Shown here one piece after another: positions 46,541 through 56,280 of a stretch of DNA of 64,000 bases (position 1 is the stretch's first letter; every line of letters begins with the position of its first letter). Source of the DNA: Mycolicibacterium sp. TUM20985 (GTDB lineage Bacteria; Actinomycetota; Actinomycetes; Mycobacteriales; Mycobacteriaceae). The stretch is taken from positions 3,348,001 through 3,412,000 of the forward strand of contig NZ_AP027291.1 in the NCBI RefSeq assembly GCF_030295745.1, in the 5' to 3' direction. The position numbers and the translations under genes were made by a program. The notes beneath the pieces were generated by a model. The model was given only the letters and a program-made list of their open reading frames with translations, ran no database searches and was not told the origin of the DNA.

Positions 46541-47608
46541 CTACTCGAACATGCGCTGCTGTCCGAGACCCGTCATACCGCTCGGCGGCGTCATGCCAAG
46601 GTGCGTCCACGCCTGAGCGGTGGCCACCCGGCCGCGCGGGGTACGAGCGATCATGCCGGCGCGCACCAGGAAGGGCTCGCATACCTCTTCGACGGTCGTG
46701 GCCTCTTCGCCGACGGCGACCGCGAGCGTCGACACCCCGACCGGACCGCCGCCGAAGCTACGGGTGAGCGCCGAGAGCACCGCGCGGTCGAGACGGTCGA
46801 GCCCTAGCTCGTCGACGTCGTAGACCGCCAGCGCCGCCTTCGCGATGTCCAGGGTGACGATGCCGTCGGCCCGCACCTCGGCGTAGTCGCGGACACGGCG
46901 CAGGAGGCGGTTGGCGATACGGGGCGTCCCACGCGAGCGCCGGGCGATCTCGACGGCGGCCTCCACCCCGACGTCGATGCCGAGGATGCCCGCCGAGCGG
47001 GCCAGCACGCGTTCGAGTTCGGCGGGTTCGTAGAAGTCCATGTGGGCGGTGAACCCGAAGCGGTCGCGGAGAGGTCCCGTCAGGGCGCCGGATCGGGTCG
47101 TCGCACCAACCAGCGTGAACGGAGCGACCTCGAGGGGTATCGAAGTAGCACCGGGCCCCTTACCGACGACGACGTCGACGCGGAAGTCCTCCATGGCGAG
47201 GTACAGCATCTCCTCGGCGGGGCGGGCGATGCGGTGGATCTCGTCGATGAACAGCACATCGTGCTCGACCAGGTTGGACAGCATGGCGGCGAGATCGCCG
47301 GCGCGCTCCAGGGCGGGACCGGACGTGAGCCGCAGCGACGTGCCGAGTTCGGCGGCGATGATCATGGCCAAGGACGTCTTGCCGAGGCCTGGCGGGCCGG
47401 ACAACAGGATGTGATCGGGCGTGCCGCCGCGGTTCTTGGCTCCTTCAAGCACCAGCTGGAGTTGTTCGCGCACCCGGGGTTGGCCGATGAATTCGTTCAG
47501 CGAGCGGGGACGCAGGCTGGCGTCCACGTCACCCTCGCCCACCGTCAGTGCCGCCGACACCTCACGGTCGGAGGTGTCTTCGTGATCGTCTTCGTCGAAC
47601 CTCCCCAC
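46541..47608 (-). CDS. ruvB: Holliday junction branch-migration DNA helicase RuvB
   Basis: A 355-residue AAA+ motor that drives branch migration with RuvA. Walker A is GPPGLGKTS at 71-79, Walker B is FIDEIHR, sensor 1 is VGATTRSG, followed by the [20 protein letters not shown] arginine region and the C-terminal winged helix ([18 protein letters not shown]). Family length is complete. It is last in the ruvC-ruvA-ruvB operon, 3 bp after ruvA, and should be SOS-induced through the box before ruvC. Confidence 0.96.
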   Translation of the reverse strand: MGRFDEDDHEDTSDREVSAALTVGEGDVDASLRPRSLNEFIGQPRVREQLQLVLEGAKNRGGTPDHILLSGPPGLGKTSLAMIIAAELGTSLRLTSGPALERAGDLAAMLSNLVEHDVLFIDEIHRIARPAEEMLYLAMEDFRVDVVVGKGPGATSIPLEVAPFTLVGATTRSGALTGPLRDRFGFTAHMDFYEPAELERVLARSAGILGIDVGVEAAVEIARRSRGTPRIANRLLRRVRDYAEVRADGIVTLDIAKAALAVYDVDELGLDRLDRAVLSALTRSFGGGPVGVSTLAVAVGEEATTVEEVCEPFLVRAGMIARTPRGRVATAQAWTHLGMTPPSGMTGLGQQRMFE

Positions 47609-47611
47609 GCG

Positions 47612-48202
47612 CTACTTCTTCCCCAGCATCGACAGCGCGGCCCGCAGCGCACTCGACGTCGTCGCCTCGGCGTCCTCCGCGAGGACCCGGTCTGTGGCCT
47701 CCTCGGCCTGCTTGATCGCAAACCCAAGCCCGACAAGGGCTTCCACGACCAGGCCCCGCACCGCGTGCCCGCCGAACGCCCCGCCGGCGCCGGCGGACGT
47801 CACCGTCCCGATCTTGTCCCGTAGCTCGAGCACCAGGCGCTCGGCACCACGCTTGCCGATGCCCGGCACGCGGGTCAGCGCGGTGACGTCACCGTCGGCC
47901 AGCGCCTGCCGCAACGTCGGGGCGTCGTAGACGGCGAGGGTGGCCAACCCGATCTTCGGCCCGACGCCGGAGACCGAGAGCAGCGTGATGAACAGATCGC
48001 GCGATTCGGAGTCGGCGAATCCGTACAACGTCATGGAGTCCTCGCGGACGATCATCGCGGTGATCAGCCGAGCCTCCGTGCCGCGCCGCAGCGTCGCCAG
48101 CGTGGTCGGCGTCGTCATGACCTTGTAGCCCACGCCGGCAGCCTCGATGACGGCGTGGTCGAGGGCGATGTCGAGCACTTCCCCGCGCACCGAGGCAATC
48201 AC
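47612..48202 (-). CDS. ruvA: Holliday junction DNA-binding protein RuvA
   Basis: A 196-residue protein that forms a tetramer on the four-way junction. The N-terminal OB fold begins [28 protein letters not shown], the tandem helix-hairpin-helix motifs are [16 protein letters not shown] and [22 protein letters not shown], and the C-terminal RuvB-binding domain follows a Gly/Ala linker. GTG 48202 shares four bases with the ruvC stop (GTGA), fixing the start. Confidence 0.95.
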   Translation of the reverse strand: MIASVRGEVLDIALDHAVIEAAGVGYKVMTTPTTLATLRRGTEARLITAMIVREDSMTLYGFADSESRDLFITLLSVSGVGPKIGLATLAVYDAPTLRQALADGDVTALTRVPGIGKRGAERLVLELRDKIGTVTSAGAGGAFGGHAVRGLVVEALVGLGFAIKQAEEATDRVLAEDAEATTSSALRAALSMLGKK

Positions 48203-48753
48203 GTCGCCGCCTTCAGCTTGGCCTTGTACTTGCGGCGTTGCTCGGCGGCCATCGCCTCGGCCTCGGCCAACCGCGCGATCATCGGCGCCCGCCAACAGTG
48301 GCAGATGGCCAGGGCCAGGGCGTCCGCGGCATCGGCGGGCGTCGGTTTGGTCTGCAGGGCAAGGATTCTGGTGACCATCTCGGTGACCTGAGCCTTGTCG
48401 GCGCGACCGTTGCCCGTCACGGCAGCCTTCACCTCGCTGGGGGTGTGGAAGTGCACGTCGATGTCACGCCTCGCCGCGGCGAGGGCGATGACGCCGCCCG
48501 CCTGCGCGGTGCCCATCGCGGTGTTGGCGTTCTGGTTGGCGAACACCCGCTCGATGGCGAGCACGTCGGGACAGTGGGTGTCCAGCCAGTGCTCGACGGC
48601 GTCGCTGATGGTGAGCAACCGCTTCTGCAGCGGTTGATCCGACGGGGTCCGCACGACGTCGACGTCCAGCGCGATCACCTGCCGACCGCGGCCGCTCTCG
48701 ATGACCGAGAGCCCACACCGCGTCAGCCCAGGGTCGACGCCCATCACCCGCAC
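48199..48753 (-). CDS. ruvC: Crossover junction endodeoxyribonuclease RuvC
   Basis: A 184-residue resolvase that nicks Holliday junctions symmetrically. Catalytic acids include Asp7 ([11 protein letters not shown]), Glu68 ([10 protein letters not shown]) and the Asp residues in [13 protein letters not shown] near residue 140. The C-terminus is a little longer than in E. coli. It heads the ruvCAB operon. A SOS box lies 33 bp upstream, matching the known LexA control of ruvC in mycobacteria. Confidence 0.95.
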   Translation of the reverse strand: MRVMGVDPGLTRCGLSVIESGRGRQVIALDVDVVRTPSDQPLQKRLLTISDAVEHWLDTHCPDVLAIERVFANQNANTAMGTAQAGGVIALAAARRDIDVHFHTPSEVKAAVTGNGRADKAQVTEMVTRILALQTKPTPADAADALALAICHCWRAPMIARLAEAEAMAAEQRRKYKAKLKAAT

Positions 48754-48785
48754 TGCGACTCCCTACCCACGAACGCTCCCGACTC

Positions 48786-48801
48786 CCGAACAGCTGTTCG
48801 A
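48786..48801 (-). promoter_or_regulatory. SOS box (LexA operator) of the ruvCAB operon
   Basis: CCGAACAGCTGTTCGA matches TCGAAC-N4-GTTCGA at 11 of 12 fixed bases and is a perfect dyad over its central 14 bases. It is 33 bp upstream of the ruvC ATG. LexA control of ruvC is established in M. tuberculosis. Confidence 0.85.
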
Positions 48802-48867
48802 TACCTTATCGGCGCTCGGCGATGTCGCGCGGTAGGGACACGCCCACCGTGATCTAGCACCAGGGAC

Positions 48868-49623
48868 CTAGCCGCCGCGGTTGATGAGCGCCAACAACAG
48901 CTTGGGAGCCACCCGCGCCCCGATCTGCGAGACACGTCCAAGCCCGATCGGGATCTCGTCCCTTCCTGCATCCAGGCCCCGCATGGCCCGGTCGAGGAAG
49001 CCTTCCAGGGACATCGCCATGGGGGGCGTCGATGGCATGTCGCGGTGCAGTGGCGTGTCGACGACCGGGGGGATGATCTCTACGACCTGGACTGTCGATC
49101 CGGCCAGTTGCCGTCGCAGGCTCACTGTGAAGGAGTGCACCGCGGCCTTCGTCGCGGAGTAGACGGGGGCCGATGCGTAGGGGACGAACCCCAGACCAGA
49201 GCCGACGTGGACCACGCGCGAGCGAGGAGCCCGACGTAGCAGCGGAAGTGCCGCTGCGGTGACGTTGATGAGCCCTGTGAAGTTGGTGGCGATCTCGGAG
49301 GCGATGTCCGCGGGTCCGGGCGGCTCGGCGGCCGTGAAGTCGAGCCGCCGCTGGATCCCCGCGTTGTTGACGAGGGTGCTCAGATGTGGGGTTTCCGCCG
49401 CCACGTCCGCCAGCCCTCGGGCGACGGACTCGGGGTCGGCGACGTCCATCACGACCACCGACATCCCGGAATGTCGAGCCGCCACGGACTCCAGCCGTGC
49501 CCGGTCCCTGCCCGAGATGATGACCTGGGCTCCCCGCGCATGAAATCGCGCGGCGATACCCGCGCCGATTCCCGAGCTGGCTCCGGTGACGAGGACGACC
49601 CCGTCGACTACGCGCTGTGCCAC
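48868..49623 (-). CDS. SDR-family oxidoreductase (DltE/YdfG-like)
   Basis: A 251-residue short-chain dehydrogenase/reductase. The cofactor motif TGASSGIG is at about 13-20, an Arg-rich SGRDRARL segment at strand 2 favours NADP, NNAGIQRRLDF follows, and the catalytic pair is in VYSATK. It resembles the broad DltE-like group acting on short chain acids or aldehydes. It is divergent from a VOC-domain gene with 65 bp between them. This stretch replaces tuberculosis genes between ruvC and yebC, so it is accessory. No regulator is adjacent. Confidence 0.85.
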   Translation of the reverse strand: MAQRVVDGVVLVTGASSGIGAGIAARFHARGAQVIISGRDRARLESVAARHSGMSVVVMDVADPESVARGLADVAAETPHLSTLVNNAGIQRRLDFTAAEPPGPADIASEIATNFTGLINVTAAALPLLRRAPRSRVVHVGSGLGFVPYASAPVYSATKAAVHSFTVSLRRQLAGSTVQVVEIIPPVVDTPLHRDMPSTPPMAMSLEGFLDRAMRGLDAGRDEIPIGLGRVSQIGARVAPKLLLALINRGG

Positions 49624-49688
49624 TTCGTCGACCTCCTGTCAGGATCACCGTTCAGGCCAGGGGGATCGCCAAGCGTTAACTTGGATGG

Positions 49689-50132
49689 GTGACCGTCCTC
49701 AACTCTCCCATTCCGCGGTTCCATCTCGCCATACCCGTCGACGACCTCGACGTGGCACGCCACTTCTACGGCACCGTTCTCGGACTGCCGCAGGGCCGCA
49801 GCGCCGAATCGTGGGTCGACTGGAATCTGCACGGACATCAGGTCGTCACCCATCTGGCGCCTGGCCGAGCCGCGCCCGCGCACAATCTCGTGGACGGCCA
49901 CGACGTCCCGGTGCCGCACTTCGGCCTGTTGCTCGACGTCGACGAGTTTCACCGGCTCGCCGAGCGGCTGCGCGGTAGCGGCGCCGCGTTCGTCATCGAG
50001 CCGTACCTTCGCTTCGCGGGGCAGGCAGGTGAGCAGTGGACCATGTTTCTCCTCGATCCAGCTGGGAATGCCTTGGAGTTCAAGGCGTTCGCCGATGATT
50101 CCCAGGTGTTCGCCACCGACGAAGGGAAATGA
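49689..50132 (+). CDS. VOC (glyoxalase/dioxygenase) family protein
   Basis: A 147-residue vicinal-oxygen-chelate protein with two beta-alpha-beta units. The pattern FHLAIPVDDLDVARHFYGTVLGLPQGR opens the fold and QWTMFLLDPAGNALEFKAF closes it. Likely metal ligands are His in RFHLAIP, His in PVPHFGLLLD and Glu in LEFK. The reaction may be a glyoxalase, epimerase or dioxygenase type; it cannot be told apart. It is coupled by an ATGA overlap to the next gene. Confidence 0.85.
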   Translation: MTVLNSPIPRFHLAIPVDDLDVARHFYGTVLGLPQGRSAESWVDWNLHGHQVVTHLAPGRAAPAHNLVDGHDVPVPHFGLLLDVDEFHRLAERLRGSGAAFVIEPYLRFAGQAGEQWTMFLLDPAGNALEFKAFADDSQVFATDEGK

Positions 50133-50794
50133 TGCGCGTAGTCATCGCAGGTGGGCACGGCAAGATCGCGCTCGCGCTGGAGAAGATGCTCGCCGATCGC
50201 GGCGACTCGGTAGCAGGCCTGATCCGCAACGCCGACCAGAGTGAGGATCTGCGGAGCGCTGGCGCCGAGGCGATCGTCGTGGACCTGGAGAATTCGTCGG
50301 TCGACGAGCTGGCCGCCCTGCTGCAGAACGCCGACGCAGTGGTGTTCGCCGCGGGCGCCGGCCCCGGCAGCGGGATCGAGCGCAAGACCACCGTCGATCG
50401 CGACGCCGCCATCCTGCTGGCCGATGCCGCCGAAGCCGCGGGCGTCGGTCGCTATCTGATGGTGTCGGCGATGGGGGCCGACAGCCAGCCGGCGGACAAC
50501 ACCGGCGACCCGGTCTTCGCCGCGTATCTCACCGCCAAGGCCGCCGCCGACGAGGCGGTCCGCGGTAGGCCGGCGCTCAACGCCACCATCGTGCGGCCCG
50601 GTGCTCTCACCGACGACGCCGGCACCGGCCGGGTCCGGGTGGCCGCCTCGACCGGGCGGGGAAGCATCCCGAGGGCGGACGTGGCGGCAATGCTGGTCGC
50701 GCTCCTCGACGCCCCGAGTACCAGCGGGGTGACGTTCGAGCTCATCTCCGGTGACGCCTCGATCGAGGAGGCCATGTCGGTGCTGAGCGGCTAG
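50129..50794 (+). CDS. NAD(P)H-binding protein (atypical SDR)
   Basis: A 221-residue Rossmann-fold protein of the NAD(P)-binding atypical SDR group (YwnB/NmrA-like). The motif VVIAGGHGKIALALEKML carries the Gly-rich loop, the second region is VVFAAGAGPGSG, and VGRYLMVSAMGADSQPAD with AAYLTAKAAADEAVRG mark the active-site side. Such proteins may act as reductases or redox sensors. It shares four bases with the VOC gene, making a small two-gene operon convergent with yebC. Confidence 0.85.
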   Translation: MMRVVIAGGHGKIALALEKMLADRGDSVAGLIRNADQSEDLRSAGAEAIVVDLENSSVDELAALLQNADAVVFAAGAGPGSGIERKTTVDRDAAILLADAAEAAGVGRYLMVSAMGADSQPADNTGDPVFAAYLTAKAAADEAVRGRPALNATIVRPGALTDDAGTGRVRVAASTGRGSIPRADVAAMLVALLDAPSTSGVTFELISGDASIEEAMSVLSG

Positions 50795-50797
50795 CGG

Positions 50798-51553
50798 TCA
50801 GTCCTCGTCGAGTTGCGCCGCGACCTCGTCGGAGATCTCGACGTTGGTCCAGACGTCCTGCACGTCGTCGCTGTCCTCCAGCGCGTCGACGAGCTTGAGC
50901 ACCTTGCGGGCGCCCTCGACGTCGACCGGCACCGAGACGGACGGTTGGAAGCTGGCCTCCGCCGATTCGTAGTCGATGCCCGCATCCTGCAGTGCGGAGC
51001 GGACGGCGACCAGGTCGGTGGGCTCGGAGATGACCTCGAAGCTGTCACCGAGATCGTTGACGTCCTCCGCGCCCGCCTCCAGCACGGCGGTGAGCACGTC
51101 GTCCTCGGTCAGGCCGTTCTTCTCCAGCATGACCACGCCCTTGCGGCTGAACAGGTAGGACACCGAACCCGGGTCGGCCATGTTCCCGCCGTTGCGCGTC
51201 ATCGCGATGCGCACCTCGCTGGCGGCGCGGTTGCGGTTGTCGGTGAGGCACTCGATCAGCACCGCCACGCCGTTCGGTCCGTAGCCCTCGTAGGTGATGG
51301 GCTGCCAGTCGGCGCCGCCCGCCTCCTCGCCACCGCCACGCTTGCGGGCGCGTTCGATGTTGTCGTTGGGGACCGACGTCTTCTTGGCCTTTTGGATGGC
51401 GTCGTACAGCGTCGGGTTGCCCGACGGGTCACCACCGCCGGTCCTGGCCGCCACCTCGATGTTCTTGATCAGCCGCGCGAATTCCTTGCCGCGGCGCGCG
51501 TCCTTGACGGCCTTCTGATGCTTGGTGGTGGCCCACTTGGAATGGCCGCTCAT
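50798..51553 (-). CDS. YebC/PmpR-family regulatory protein
   Basis: A 251-residue YebC/PmpR protein, starting [28 protein letters not shown], with [25 protein letters not shown] and [25 protein letters not shown]. Members were described as transcription regulators and, more recently, as translation factors that ease ribosome stalling at difficult motifs (family knowledge). The end is acidic. It lies 76 bp downstream of pdxT in the conserved pdx cluster. Confidence 0.95.
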   Translation of the reverse strand: MSGHSKWATTKHQKAVKDARRGKEFARLIKNIEVAARTGGGDPSGNPTLYDAIQKAKKTSVPNDNIERARKRGGGEEAGGADWQPITYEGYGPNGVAVLIECLTDNRNRAASEVRIAMTRNGGNMADPGSVSYLFSRKGVVMLEKNGLTEDDVLTAVLEAGAEDVNDLGDSFEVISEPTDLVAVRSALQDAGIDYESAEASFQPSVSVPVDVEGARKVLKLVDALEDSDDVQDVWTNVEISDEVAAQLDED

Positions 51554-51629
51554 GCAGGTACTACTCGCTTTCGGTCAACTGCGAAGTGTGATCGTCCAGT
51601 CTACGTCGTCGCGTTTCGGGGGCGTCTCG

Positions 51630-52211
51630 CTAGAGGGAGTCGACGAACAGCCGGTGCACGCGACGATCGCCGGTCATCTCCGGATGGAACGCCGTCGCCA
51701 TCGTCTTGCCCTGCCGCACGGCGACGGGATGCCCGCCGGCTCTGGCCAACACCTCGACCGACGGCCCGATTCGCTCGACCCACGGCGCTCGGATGAACAC
51801 CGCGTGCACGGAACCCGACAGCCCTTCGAAGGGGATGTCTTCCTCGAACGAATCAACTTGTCTGCCAAAGGCATTGCGCCGCACGGTGATGTCGAGCCCG
51901 CCCAAGGGCAACGCCTCGCGGCCGGGCACGCCGGCATCGGTGATCTCGGTCGCCAACAGGATCATGCCCGCGCACGACCCGTAGGCCGGCATCCCGTCGA
52001 CCAGTCGCGCACGCAACGGCTCGAGCAGTTCGAACTCGCGCAGCAGCTTGCTCATCGTCGTCGATTCGCCGCCCGGTATCACCAGGGCGTCCACCGATTC
52101 CAGCTCGGCCCGTCGCCGCACGGTGACCGCGTCGGCACCGGCCTCGGTCAGCGCCGCCAGGTGTTCGCGCGTATCCCCCTGCAGGGCGAGGACCCCGACT
52201 CGCACCGTCAC
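51630..52211 (-). CDS. pdxT: Pyridoxal 5'-phosphate synthase glutaminase subunit PdxT
   Basis: A 193-residue class I glutaminase that feeds ammonia to PdxS for vitamin B6 synthesis. The nucleophile is Cys80 in [12 protein letters not shown], the catalytic His176 and Glu178 are in FHPEMTGD, and [13 protein letters not shown] is the oxyanion strand. GTG 52211 shares four bases with the tesB stop, which fixes the start. It is in one operon with tesB and pdxS. Confidence 0.95.
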   Translation of the reverse strand: MTVRVGVLALQGDTREHLAALTEAGADAVTVRRRAELESVDALVIPGGESTTMSKLLREFELLEPLRARLVDGMPAYGSCAGMILLATEITDAGVPGREALPLGGLDITVRRNAFGRQVDSFEEDIPFEGLSGSVHAVFIRAPWVERIGPSVEVLARAGGHPVAVRQGKTMATAFHPEMTGDRRVHRLFVDSL

Positions 52212-53053
52212 GTGGCGGGCAGGGTGAAGTCGCGCGTGTAGCGGGTGAGACCCTCCTGCATCACCGACGCCACCATCTCGCCGTACTGGTTGAAGAGCTT
52301 GCCCTCGGTCAGCGCGCGGCCGCCACATGCCGACGGGGACGCCTGGTCGTACAACAGCCACTCGTCTGCGCGGAACGGACGCATGAACCACATGGCGTGA
52401 TCCAGCGACGCCACCATCAGGTGCATGCGCTCGTCGGGGTGGTTGACCTGTGCCGAACCCAGCAGTGTGAGATCGCTGAGGTAGGCCAACGCGCAGATGT
52501 GCAGCACCGGGTCGTCGGGCAGCGGATCGGTGTGACGGAACCACACCTGCTGCTGAGAAGCCTTGCCGGGCAACACCGTCACCTGCTCGCGCGGGACGAT
52601 GCGAACATCCCATTCGGCGAACTGCGCGAACCCGGCATCGTCGAACGCACCGCCCGAACGGAACCCCGGCAGATCGTCGGGAGGCGGCGCCGCGGGCATC
52701 GCGTCCTGGTGTTCGATACCGCTCTGATCGGTCTGGAACGACGCCGACATCGAGAAGATCGTCTCGCCGTGTTGCACCGCGTTGACCCGCCGGGTGGCGA
52801 AGGAGCCACCGTCGCGGAGCCGTTCCACCAGATACACCGTCGGCGCCCTCGCGTCACCGGGACGCAGGAAGTATCCGTGCAGCGAGTGCACCTGGTAGCG
52901 CGGGTCGACCGTGCGCACCGCGGACACCAGCGACTGGCCGGCCACGTGCCCGCCGAAGGTGCGCTGCAGGAAACCGGACTCCGGGCTGAAGACACCACCG
53001 CGGTAGATGTTGACCTCGAGCTGCTCGAGATCGAGAATTTCTTCGATCGACAC
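52208..53053 (-). CDS. tesB: Acyl-CoA thioesterase II
   Basis: A 281-residue TesB enzyme that hydrolyses acyl-CoA to free acid and CoA. Both hotdog domains are complete: [16 protein letters not shown] and [10 protein letters not shown] in the first, [23 protein letters not shown] and [12 protein letters not shown] in the second. The catalytic Asp (SLDH), Ser/Thr (ASPSA) and Gln (VMQEG) are all present, unlike the paralogue at 18439-19320. Its place between pdxS and pdxT is conserved in mycobacteria (Rv2605c), but a metabolic link to B6 is not evident. Confidence 0.94.
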   Translation of the reverse strand: MSIEEILDLEQLEVNIYRGGVFSPESGFLQRTFGGHVAGQSLVSAVRTVDPRYQVHSLHGYFLRPGDARAPTVYLVERLRDGGSFATRRVNAVQHGETIFSMSASFQTDQSGIEHQDAMPAAPPPDDLPGFRSGGAFDDAGFAQFAEWDVRIVPREQVTVLPGKASQQQVWFRHTDPLPDDPVLHICALAYLSDLTLLGSAQVNHPDERMHLMVASLDHAMWFMRPFRADEWLLYDQASPSACGGRALTEGKLFNQYGEMVASVMQEGLTRYTRDFTLPAT

Positions 53054-53064
53054 CGCCGAAGTAT

Positions 53065-53964
53065 CTACCAGCCGCGCTCGGCGAGCCGATGCGGCTGTGC
53101 GATCTCCTCCACGTTGATGCCCACCATGGCCTCACCCAATCCGCGCGAAACCTTCGCCAGCACGTCGGGGTCGTCGTAGAAGGTGGTGGCCTTGACGATC
53201 GCCGCGCCACGCTCCTCGGGGTTGCCCGACTTGAAGATGCCCGATCCCACGAAGACACCCTCGGCGCCGAGCTGCATCATCATCGCGGCGTCGGCCGGCG
53301 TGGCGATACCGCCCGCCGTGAACAGCGTCACGGGCAGCTTGCCTGCGCGCGCCACCTCCACCACGAGATCGTAGGGCGCCTGCAATTCCTTTGCGGCGAC
53401 GTACAACTCGTCCTCCGACAGCGAGGTCAGCCGACGAATCTCGCCACCGATCTTGCGCATGTGGGTGGTCGCGTTGGAGACGTCGCCGGTGCCCGCCTCA
53501 CCCTTGGAGCGGATCATCGCAGCGCCCTCACTGATGCGACGCAGTGCCTCGCCCAGGTTGGTGGCACCGCAGACGAACGGCACGGTGAACTTCCACTTGT
53601 CGATGTGGTTGGCGTAGTCCGCCGGCGTCAGCACCTCGGACTCGTCGACGTAGTCGACGCCCAGGCTCTGCAGGATCTGCGCCTCGACGAAGTGACCGAT
53701 GCGTGCCTTGGCCATCACCGGGATCGTGACCGCCGAGATGATGCCCTCGATCATGTCGGGGTCGCTCATCCGCGAGACGCCGCCTTGGGCGCGGATGTCG
53801 GCGGGCACCCGCTCAAGGGCCATCACCGCAACCGCACCGGCACTCTCGGCGATGCGGGCCTGTTCGGGCGTAACGACGTCCATGATGACGCCGCCCTTGA
53901 GCATCTCGGCCATTCCGCGCTTGACGCGGGCGGTGCCCTTCTGCGTGGGGTCAACGGATTGCAC
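53065..53964 (-). CDS. pdxS: Pyridoxal 5'-phosphate synthase lyase subunit PdxS
   Basis: A 299-residue TIM-barrel subunit that builds PLP from ribose 5-phosphate, glyceraldehyde 3-phosphate and ammonia. [22 protein letters not shown] starts the fold, and the two catalytic Lys are about 86 ([11 protein letters not shown]) and 154 ([14 protein letters not shown]). A TTG at 53979 is possible, but AAGGAG is well placed before GTG 53964, and this gives 299 residues, the tuberculosis length. A 10-bp palindrome TCAGTACTGA (53981-53990) lies upstream. First gene of pdxS-tesB-pdxT. Confidence 0.96.
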   Translation of the reverse strand: MQSVDPTQKGTARVKRGMAEMLKGGVIMDVVTPEQARIAESAGAVAVMALERVPADIRAQGGVSRMSDPDMIEGIISAVTIPVMAKARIGHFVEAQILQSLGVDYVDESEVLTPADYANHIDKWKFTVPFVCGATNLGEALRRISEGAAMIRSKGEAGTGDVSNATTHMRKIGGEIRRLTSLSEDELYVAAKELQAPYDLVVEVARAGKLPVTLFTAGGIATPADAAMMMQLGAEGVFVGSGIFKSGNPEERGAAIVKATTFYDDPDVLAKVSRGLGEAMVGINVEEIAQPHRLAERGW

Positions 53965-54043
53965 GGCTATCTCCTTCAAATCAGTACTGAATCAGTCTAG
54001 TGGCCGAGCCAAGTCGGTTTGAATCCGCAGTTCTTACGGCCAA

Positions 54044-55072
54044 CTATCGGATTGATTGCAGCTCTCGTACCCGCCCAGCGGACTCGGGGGCGGTCCATGC
54101 GCTGGCCTCGGCGAGCAGTTCGCCGAGCTGGAGCGGGTACACCGTCTCACCGCCCTCGACCAGTGCCGCGATGGTGCCTTCGTCGCACCAACGATGTCCG
54201 TGGATGGTGCGGTTCTCCAGCGGGGTGAACCCGGCCGTCGACGGTTCGAACCGCACGGTCCGGTAGATGAAGAACATCTCTTCGCTGCGGATCACGGCGC
54301 CGTTGAAGTCGAAGACAGCGTCGCGCTTCCACACCGGTCCGACGAGATCGGCCTTACTGACGCGCAGACCGGTCTCCTCCGCCAGCTCGCGGACGGCCGC
54401 GTCGGGCAGCGTCTCGCCCGGCTCGACGGCGCCCCCCACGGTGAACCACCACCTCGGCGCGGTCTCGCTCGCAGGATCCGAGCCACAGAACAGCAAGACG
54501 TGCCCGAGTTCGTCGAGCAGGATGATGCGGGCGGAGGTGCGCTTGTAGACCTGCTGACCGACGGCGCGTTGAGCGGCCCGCTCGGCGATCTCGAAATAAC
54601 TTGGCATGGGCGCGGTTCCGCCGAGGTGCAGCCAGCGCACCAGGGGCCGCTCACGCAGGGCAAGGGTGTCGCGCACGGCGTCGTTGTGAAAGCGGCGACC
54701 CAGCAGCACGCGCGCCTCGGCATCCGCCATCTCGGCGACCAGGGCCACCGGTAGCGATGCGGGATCCACCCCGGCGAGCGCGGTCGACAGCTCGTTCTCG
54801 GCGGCCTCGCGCGTTGCCCGCGGAGCCCGCTCGGCGGCGTCGGCCAAGGCGGCCAGTCGCCGTCCCGCGGCGCCGTTGCCGTAGGCATCGGTGGCCACCG
54901 CGCGCGCGACGACGGCGCGCCGGGCGAGGATGCCGTCCAGGGCCTGCCAGGACAGGTCGTATCGGACGTGCAGCCGGTCCAGTCGATGCGCCGTCTGGAA
55001 CGCCCAGATCCCACCGATCACCAACACCAAGGCCAGCAGGACCAGCCCGATGACCACGAACCACGTGATCAT
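54044..55072 (-). CDS. Membrane-anchored Nudix hydrolase
   Basis: A 342-residue protein with one N-terminal membrane helix (VVIGLVLLALVLVIGGIWAF), a helical Ala/Arg-rich region to about residue 165, and a Nudix domain. The Nudix box is complete, running from GAVEPGETLPDAAVRELAEE onward, with Gly, Glu, Arg-Glu and Glu-Glu in place. It should hydrolyse a nucleoside-diphosphate-linked compound; the substrate is unknown. Corresponds to Rv2609c by position. The ATG shares four bases with the pimA stop, so it is the last gene of the PIM operon. Confidence 0.9.
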   Translation of the reverse strand: MITWFVVIGLVLLALVLVIGGIWAFQTAHRLDRLHVRYDLSWQALDGILARRAVVARAVATDAYGNGAAGRRLAALADAAERAPRATREAAENELSTALAGVDPASLPVALVAEMADAEARVLLGRRFHNDAVRDTLALRERPLVRWLHLGGTAPMPSYFEIAERAAQRAVGQQVYKRTSARIILLDELGHVLLFCGSDPASETAPRWWFTVGGAVEPGETLPDAAVRELAEETGLRVSKADLVGPVWKRDAVFDFNGAVIRSEEMFFIYRTVRFEPSTAGFTPLENRTIHGHRWCDEGTIAALVEGGETVYPLQLGELLAEASAWTAPESAGRVRELQSIR

Positions 55073-56280
55073 GCGATCTCTCCTGCGGCTTCACGCGCCG
55101 ACCTCTTGGCCTTGCTCAGCGACCGTCGAGTGGACACCGCCGGCCTAGTGGCCGTCGTGCCCTCGACCCGGACTTTGGCGCCCGCGCTCGCGACCGTCTC
55201 GTACACGCGGAGGATCTCCCGGGCGACCACCGACCAGTCGTACTTGCGCACGGCCCGACTCGCTGCCTCGGCGTACCGCTGGCGGGCCGCGTCGTCACCG
55301 AGCAGTTCGATCAGCGCCGTCGCCAGCGCAGCCGAGTCGTCGACGGGCACCAACCGGCCCGCGGAACCGTCTTCGAGCACCCGGCGGAAGGCATCGAGGT
55401 CGCTGGCCACCACGGCCGTCCCCGCCGCCATCGCCTCGACGAGGACGATGCCGAAGCTCTCTCCGCCGGTGTTGGGCGCGCAGTACACGTCGGCACTGGC
55501 CATCGCCGATGCCTTCGCCGCGTCGTCGACCAGACCGAGGAAGCGCAGATGTCCGGCCAGGTGGCCCGCCTCCGAGGTCAACTCCTCCTCGTCACCGCGC
55601 CCGACGACGAGCACCTCGACGTCGGGAAAGGACTCGACCAGGGCGGGTAGCGCGCCGAGGAGTACGGCCATCCCCTTGCGCGGTTCGTCGTAGCGGCCCA
55701 GGAACAGCACCGACCTGCCCGGCCGGGGATAACCGTCCAGAACGGGGGCCGACGCGAACGACTCGACGTCGACGCCGTTGGGGATCTCGACGGCGTCGGA
55801 GCCCAGCGCTTCCATCTGCCATCGTCTGGCCAGGTCGGAGACGGCGATCCGGCCAACGATCTTCTCGTGCCAAGGCCGCAGGATGCCCTGAAACACACTG
55901 AGCGTCAACGACTTCGTGGTCGACGTATGGAATGTCGCGACGATCGGCCCCTCGGCGATCATCAGTGCCAGCATCGACAGGCTCGGCGCATTCGGCTCGT
56001 GGATGTGCAGGACGTCGAAGTCACCGTCGACGAGCCACCTCTTCACCATGCGATGAGTGGCGGGGCCGAACCGCAGCCGCGCCACCGATCCGTTGTAAGG
56101 AATCGGGATCGCCTTGCCGCCGGAGACGACGTAGTCGGGCAGCTTCGCCCCCGGTGACGACGGCGCCAAGACGCTGACCTCGTGCCCGTAGCTGCGAATC
56201 ACCTCGGCGAGTTGCAGAACGTGTGCCTGAACACCGCCCGGCACGTCGAACGAGTAGGGGCACACCATCCCGATCCGCAT
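55069..56280 (-). CDS. pimA: Phosphatidylinositol alpha-mannosyltransferase PimA
   Basis: A 403-residue GT4 glycosyltransferase that adds the first mannose from GDP-mannose to phosphatidylinositol. The N-terminal Rossmann half has MVCPYSFDVPGGVQAHVLQLAE and DFDVLHIHEPNAPSLSM; the nucleotide-sugar half has FLGRYDEPRKG and CAPNTGGESFGIVLVEAMAAG. A Lys/Arg-rich C-terminal tail fits membrane association. ATG 56280 overlaps the patA stop by one base and fixes the start. Essential for mycobacterial envelope in family knowledge. Confidence 0.95.
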   Translation of the reverse strand: MRIGMVCPYSFDVPGGVQAHVLQLAEVIRSYGHEVSVLAPSSPGAKLPDYVVSGGKAIPIPYNGSVARLRFGPATHRMVKRWLVDGDFDVLHIHEPNAPSLSMLALMIAEGPIVATFHTSTTKSLTLSVFQGILRPWHEKIVGRIAVSDLARRWQMEALGSDAVEIPNGVDVESFASAPVLDGYPRPGRSVLFLGRYDEPRKGMAVLLGALPALVESFPDVEVLVVGRGDEEELTSEAGHLAGHLRFLGLVDDAAKASAMASADVYCAPNTGGESFGIVLVEAMAAGTAVVASDLDAFRRVLEDGSAGRLVPVDDSAALATALIELLGDDAARQRYAEAASRAVRKYDWSVVAREILRVYETVASAGAKVRVEGTTATRPAVSTRRSLSKAKRSAREAAGEIA

